A stretch of DNA of 33,532 nucleotides from Deltaproteobacteria bacterium (lineage in GTDB: Bacteria > Desulfobacterota > Deferrimicrobia > Deferrimicrobiales > Deferrimicrobiaceae): the NCBI GenBank assembly GCA_016234845.1, contig JACRNP010000031.1, forward strand, positions 1 through 33,532, read 5' to 3'. The first letter of the stretch is position 1, and the number at the start of each line of letters is the position of its first letter. Below, in pieces: positions 29,315 to 33,532 of this stretch. The translations under genes and the position numbers were made by a program. The notes beneath the pieces are model-generated. The model made no database searches. It was not told the DNA's origin and was given only the letters and a program-made list of their open reading frames with translations.

Positions 29315-31094
29315 ATCCGCGACCTCCTCGCCCTCCGTCCGTACCTTGCCCGGCGAAAGCGGGCCTACGCCCTCTGCGCCGCGGGCCTCGTCGTATCGAG
29401 CGTCTTCGGTCTCCTGGTCCCGTGGATGACCCGGGAGGCGATCGACGCGGTCTCCGCCCCTGCCGGGGGGGCGATCCCGCCCACGGCCCGGTTGATCCGG
29501 GCCGTCGAGGCGATCGTCCTCTTCTCGCTGCTGCACGCCTCCTTCCGGTACCTGGCCCGGCGCCTGCTCCTCGTCTCCGCGCGCGCGGTCGAGCAGGAGG
29601 TCCGACGGAGCCTCTTCTCCCACGTCATGCGCCTTCCGTATTCCTTCTTCCAGGCCACGCCGACCGGCGACGTGATGTCGCGCCTCACGAACGACCTCTC
29701 CGCCGTCTGGCTGTTCCTCGGCCCCGGCCTCCTGACCCTCATCGGCACCTCCGTCTCGTGGGTGATGGCGGTCGCCTTCATGGCGAGGATCAGCCCGCAG
29801 CTCACGGTGGTGTCGCTCCTGGTCGCCCCCCTGGTCGTTCTCCTTTCCCGGGAGTACGGCAGGGCGTTCCACCGGCAGCACCGCCTCGTCCAGGAGTCGC
29901 TCGCCTCGATGAACGGCACGTTGCAGGAGAACATCTCCGGGATCCGGCTGGTCAAGGCGTTCACCCTGGAGCCGAGGGAGGAGGCCCGGTTCGCGGAGGA
30001 GTGCGAGTCGTACTACCGGAACAACATCGCCGTCGCGCGCACCTCGGCCGCCTTCCACGGCGCGATCGGGTTCCTCGCGGGGGTCGGCGTCGCCGTCGTC
30101 CTCTACCTCGGGGGGAGGGCGGTCGCCTCCGGAGAACTGACGCTCGGCGGATTCGTCGCCTTCAACGCCTACCTCGCGATGCTCGCGTTCCCCACGATGG
30201 CGATGGGTTGGGTGATCAACCTCTTCCAGCGCGGGAACGCCGCGATGGGGCGGATCAACGAATTCTTCCGGAGGGACGTGGAGACGTCGGGAGATGTTCG
30301 GGGTGCCGCCGCGGTAGGCGCCCGCGCGCCGGCCGACGCGCCGCTGCTCGAGGTCCGCGGGCTGTCGTTTACGTACGAGGGGGGCGGGCGCGGGGAAGCG
30401 TTGCGCGACGTGTCCTTCGCGCTTCGCGCGGGGGAGGTCGTCGGGCTCGTGGGTCCCACGGGGGGGGGGGAAGAGCACGCTGTTCCACCTCCTCCTCGGG
30501 ATGTACCCGATCCCGGCCGGGACGATTTTCCGCGAAGGGAGGGACGCGTCGGGAATCCCGCTTCCGGAGCTGCGCCGGGGGTTGGCCGTGGTGCCCCAGG
30601 ACCCGTTCCTGTTCTCCGACTCGGTCCTCGAAAACGTCTGCTTCGGGCGGGAAGCCGCGGATCCGGCGGCGGCGCGGGAAGCGGCATCGCTGGCCCGGTT
30701 CCTGGACGAGGTCGAGGAACTCCCGGCGGGGATCGAAACGGTGGTCGGCGAACGGGGGGTTTCCCTGTCGGGAGGCCAGCGGCAGCGGGCCACCATCGCG
30801 AGAGCGCTGTGCGCCGGGGCGCCGGTCCTCCTGCTCGACGACGCCCTCTCCTCCGTGGACGCGGAAACGGAGCGGGAGATCTTCGAGGGGATTCTCGCCG
30901 TCCGCGGGGAGCGGACGATCCTGTTCAGCACCCACCGGATGGCGTCGCTCTCCCGGTGCGACCGGATCCTCGTCATGGCGGGCGGGCGGATCGTGGAGGA
31001 GGGGACGCACGACGCCCTCCTCTCCCGGCGGGGAGTCTACTTCGACCTGTACTCCCGCCAGATGCTCGCCCGGGAGCTGGAGGAGTCGCCGTGA
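29315..31094 (+). CDS. ABC exporter subunit with degenerate Walker B, frameshifted at a G-tract (MdlA/TM287-like)
   Basis: This is a fused membrane-ATPase half-exporter of about 590 residues. The transmembrane part runs to about 330, with the TPTGDVMSRLTNDL coupling region. The nucleotide domain has the signature LSGGQRQ and Walker B VLLLDDALSSVD, with Asp where the catalytic Glu should be. Walker A should read GPTGGGKST, but an 11-base G run at 30460-30470 puts the frame out by +1; one G fewer restores it exactly. Family-like residues begin IRDLLALRPYLARRK after AGGAGG, so the start codon would be ATC at 29315. The next ATG (29426) would cut off the first membrane helix. Its stop overlaps the partner's GTG. 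Together they look like a heterodimeric exporter in which this subunit supplies the degenerate ATP site. Confidence 0.82.
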
Positions 31095-32930
31095 ACCACG
31101 GGTCGGAGGCGTTCTTCCTCGAGGACCGGGCGGAGACGGCAGGCGTCGACTGGCGGCTCCTGCGGCGCCTCCTCCGGTACGTGGCTCCCCACGGGAGGAT
31201 CCTCGCCGGCGCGATCGCTTCGCTCGCGTGCGGGACCGCGTGCCAGCTCGCGGGGCCGTACATCGTGAAGATCGTGATCGACCGGCATGTGACGACCGGA
31301 CATCTCGATGGGATGGGGGCGTGGGTCCTGCTGTACCTCGGAGCCCTCGCGGGCGCCATGGGATTCCTGTTCGATGTACGCGGTGTCGATCCTCGGGCAG
31401 CGGGTGATCCTCGCCCTGCGCCGGGAGATGTTCTCCCGGATGGAGCGGCTGCCGGTGGCGTTCTTCGACCGCACGCCGACGGGGCGGCTCATGACACGGC
31501 TTACGTCCGACGTCGAGGCCCTCCAGGAGCTCATCTCCTCGGGGCTCGTCTCGACGGTGGGCGACGCGGCGGTGCTCGCGGGCACGGCGGCCGTCATGCT
31601 GTGGATGGATCCCCGCCTGGCGCTCGTCGTCTTCTGCGTTCTCCCGGCGCTCGTCCTGTTCGTCGAGCTGCTGAAGAAGCACATCCGGGAGGCGAACCGG
31701 GAAATGCGCCGGAAGCTGGCGCGGCTGTCCGCCTTCCTGCAGGAGCACGTCACCGGGGTGGCCGTGGTAAAGGCGTACGCCCGCGAGGAGAAGTCGCTGC
31801 GGCGGTTCGACGCGTTGAACGGCGAATACGCCGATGAAAGCGTCCGGCTGACGAACCTCTATTCGCTCTACTTCCCCGGGGTGGAGATGTTCGCCTCCAT
31901 CGCCGTGGCCCTGCTCCTCTGGCGGGGAGGGTCGCAGCTCCTCTCCGGCGCGGTCACCTTCGGGACGCTCGTGGCGTTCCTCGAGTACGCCCAGAAATTC
32001 TACAATCCCATCCGGGACATGAGCGACAAGTACAACATCCTGCAGTCCGCCCTGGCCTCGTCCGAACGGATCTTCCGGCTGATGGACGCCGAGCCGTCCC
32101 CGGAGTACGCCGGGGGCGACGAGGCGGTTTTCGCCCCCGGGACGCCGGACCGGGGCGCTCCCGGGGATCCGGTCCCGGCGATCGAGTTCCGCGACGTCTG
32201 GTTCTCGTATCCCGTGCCGGCGCCCGACGGGGCCGCGGGCGGGGCGGAGGGGCCGCCGGTCCTTCGGGGGGTCTCCTTCCGCCTCGAGGCGGGGCAGGCG
32301 GGCGCGATCGTGGGGGCCACGGGTGCGGGGAAGACGACGGTGCTGTCGCTGCTCTTCCGCTTCTACGAGATCCGCCGGGGGAAGATCCTCCTGTTCGGGC
32401 GCGATATCCGGGATATCCCCCGCGAGGAGCTCCGGGGGATGCTCTCGCTGGTCCCGCAGGAGCCGTTCCTCTTCTCCGGCACGGTGCTCGGGAACGTGGC
32501 GGCGGGGGGTCCGTCCGTGGACGCGGCGCTGTCCGCCGTGGGCGTGGACCGGTTCTCGGCCGATTGGGAACGGGGGCTCTCCACCGAGGTCGGGGAGCGG
32601 GGGGGGAGGCTTTCGACCGGGCAGCGTCAGATGGTGTCCCTTGCCCGCGCGCTGGCGCGCGAGCCGAAGGTCCTCCTTCTGGACGAGGCCACTTCCAGCG
32701 TGGACCCCGTCACGGAACACCGGATCCAGGGGGCCCTGGCGGATATCCTCCCCGGGCGGACCGCCCTGGTGGTGGCCCACCGGCTGTCGACCGTCCTGTC
32801 CGCGGACCGGATCATCGTGATGCACAAGGGGAAGGTTCGGGAATCGGGCACCCACGAGGAGCTTCTGGCGCTGGGGGGGATCTACCGGCGGCTGCACGCG
32901 CTGCAGTTCGAGGGGGCCGGGGACGGCTAA
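31091..32930 (+). CDS. ABC exporter subunit with consensus Walker B, frameshifted near 31373 (MdlB/TM288-like)
   Basis: This is the partner half-exporter of about 612 residues, starting at a GTG overlapping the previous stop (GTGA). Family-like sequence runs in one frame to GAMGFLF and continues in the next frame as MYAVSILGQRVILALRREMF, so one extra base lies near 31373. From there to the stop it is clean: Walker A GATGAGKTT, Q-loop VPQEPFLFSGTV, signature LSTGQRQ (non-canonical), Walker B VLLLDEATSSVD with catalytic Glu, and the H-loop VVAHRLS. The odd signature here and the Asp in the partner's Walker B would meet in the same interface, which is the classic layout of a heterodimeric exporter with one degenerate site. 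The substrate is unknown (drug or lipid). It overlaps the convergent receiver gene by four bases. Confidence 0.83.
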
Positions 32931-33298
32931 CGGTCCGGCGGCGCGTCGAGGACCTCCCGCAATTTGGCCGAAAGCGCGTGGGGCGTGAACGGTTTCTGCA
33001 GGATGGGCGCTCCGATCGAGGACATTTCCTCCTCGGCGTATCCCGACATGAAGAGGATCTTCGTTCCGGGCCTCATCGCGCGCACCCGTCCGGCGAGTTC
33101 CACCCCGCCCATGTTCGGCATGATCATGTCGGTCAGGACGACTCCGATCCGGCCGTCGAACTCCCGGCAGATCCGCACCGCCTCCTCCCCGCTTCCGGCG
33201 GAGAGGACGTCGTACCCCTCGTTTTGCAGGAAGGCGCGGACCAGGGCGAGGACCGTGGCCGAATCCTCCACCAGCAGGACGGTCTCTGCCTTTTTCAC
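32927..33298 (-). CDS. CheY-like single-domain response regulator
   Basis: This 123-residue stand-alone receiver domain has no output domain. The acidic pair Glu11-Asp12 (LLVEDSA), phosphoacceptor Asp57 (VVLTDMIMPNMGG), Ser85 (ILFMSGYAEE) and Lys102 (LQKPF) are all in place. It resembles the receiver domains at the end of hybrid histidine kinases. No kinase is in the window, so its partner is unknown. GTG is the start, with GGAGGAAGGA upstream. Its TAG stop overlaps the ABC exporter stop by four bases. Confidence 0.92.
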   Translation of the reverse strand: MKKAETVLLVEDSATVLALVRAFLQNEGYDVLSAGSGEEAVRICREFDGRIGVVLTDMIMPNMGGVELAGRVRAMRPGTKILFMSGYAEEEMSSIGAPILQKPFTPHALSAKLREVLDAPPDR

Positions 33299-33396
33299 GG
33301 TTCCTTCCTCCGTCCGGAGCGCCCTTCGTGCCGCATTCCACCATCTTATCGCGTGCCGGGAGGCGGTTCTTCAGCCGCATCCGCCCCTTTTTCTTC

Positions 33397-33405
33397 TGAT
33401 ATAGT
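33397..33405 (+). promoter_or_regulatory. Extended -10 promoter for purC
   Basis: TGATATAGT (33397-33405) matches the extended -10 consensus TGnTATAAT at all but one position (G for A). It lies 36 bp before the purC GTG in a locally AT-rich stretch. No good -35 is visible, as is common for extended -10 promoters. Confidence 0.5.
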
Positions 33406-33441
33406 AGAAAACTTCAACCACCCCATCCGGAGGTCGGAATC

Positions 33442-33532
33442 GTGACGAACGCCACGGTGGTCGAGACGAAGCTCCCCGGGTTGACGCTTCTGGGACGCGG
33501 CAAGGTCCGGGACATCTACGAGGTGGACGGCA
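33442..33532 (+). CDS. purC: SAICAR synthetase PurC, 5' end (runs off window)
   Basis: Only the first 30 codons are present. The N-terminus TKLPGLTLLGRGKVRDIYEVDG contains the family's RGKVRDIYE motif, which forms the ATP-binding strands of phosphoribosylaminoimidazole-succinocarboxamide synthase in purine biosynthesis. The GTG start has CCGGAGG nine bases upstream. The assignment is confident from the motif, but length and the catalytic core cannot be judged. Confidence 0.88.
   Translation, partial: MTNATVVETKLPGLTLLGRGKVRDIYEVDG

Noticed and set aside
29426-31837. Apparent single fused protein spanning both ABC exporter genes
   Set aside because: It arises only because the two frameshifts leave one frame open. 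The middle stretch is nonsense, and proper nucleotide-domain motifs lie in another frame.
30369-33380. Minus-strand open frame of about 1000 codons opposite the ABC exporter genes
   Set aside because: Composition is that of a shadow frame (Arg, Gly, Pro, Asp, Glu), and the plus strand carries clear ABC motifs.
1-33532. CRISPR array, prophage, insertion sequence or integrase
   Set aside because: No regularly spaced repeats, no transposase or integrase motifs and no terminal inverted repeats were seen. The only duplicated block is the 200-bp gene fragment at 5.5 kb.

Overview
The window is about 33.5 kb of gene-dense, very GC-rich chromosomal DNA from a Gram-negative bacterium. Gene content (GmhA, a four-heme c-type cytochrome, an outer-membrane barrel, LysM proteins, AcuB/AcuC, a PilB-like protein, mini-ferritins, a selenocysteine tRNA) suggests a deltaproteobacterial-type (Desulfobacterota/Desulfuromonadia-like) anaerobe. 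That placement is inference; no rRNA or other decisive marker is present. Starts are often TTG or GTG, and stop/start overlaps of the NTGA type are common.

Layout. 1-2.4 kb: 3' part of PBP2 plus RodA (cell elongation). 2.4-3.7 kb, minus strand: CoA-binding protein, thioredoxin, thioredoxin-like lipoprotein. 3.8-5.4 kb: GmhA and a conserved unknown. 5.4-6.4 kb, minus strand: an MBL-fold hydrolase and, just downstream, a nearly identical duplicate of its last 200 bp. 6.6-9 kb: GHMP kinase and FAD-dependent dehydrogenase. 9-12.2 kb, minus strand: AcuB-like CBS-ACT protein, AcuC-like deacetylase, nitroreductase, coiled-coil lipoprotein. 12.2-14.8 kb: a PilB/GspE relative with a ruined nucleotide site, then a four-heme cytochrome. 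14.8-19.9 kb: acyl-CoA synthetase, unknown protein, LysM protein, membrane protein. 19.9-21.1 kb: second CBS-ACT protein, Nfu scaffold, damaged ferredoxin. 21.1-24.5 kb: TlpA-like protein, then mini-ferritin, IscS-like, IscU, ferritin-like, mini-ferritin. 24.5-26.7 kb: CysS and YSC84-like protein. 26.7-27.9 kb: tRNA-Val(CAC), an outer-membrane barrel and tRNA-Sec(UCA). 27.8-32.9 kb: QueH, site-2 protease-like protein and a heterodimeric ABC exporter with a +1 frameshift in each subunit. 32.9 kb to the end: CheY-like receiver and the start of purC.

The strongest lead is the cluster at 21.9-24.5 kb. The cysteine desulfurase homologue keeps its sulfur-carrying cysteine, PLP-ring histidine and aspartate, but has Asn in place of the lysine that holds PLP and Ala in place of the glutamine that contacts it. 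It sits directly before an intact IscU scaffold and is flanked by three small ferritin/rubrerythrin-like di-iron candidates. This suggests an Fe-S or iron-handling module that works without ordinary PLP-dependent cysteine desulfuration at this locus. A second lead is the PilB/GspE homologue, whose Walker A lysine, Walker B region and His box are all replaced while its zinc-binding cysteines remain.

Two single-base frameshifts and an ATC in the expected start position occur together in the ABC exporter pair. They could be sequence errors or real decay, and should be checked on reads before any biology is built on them.
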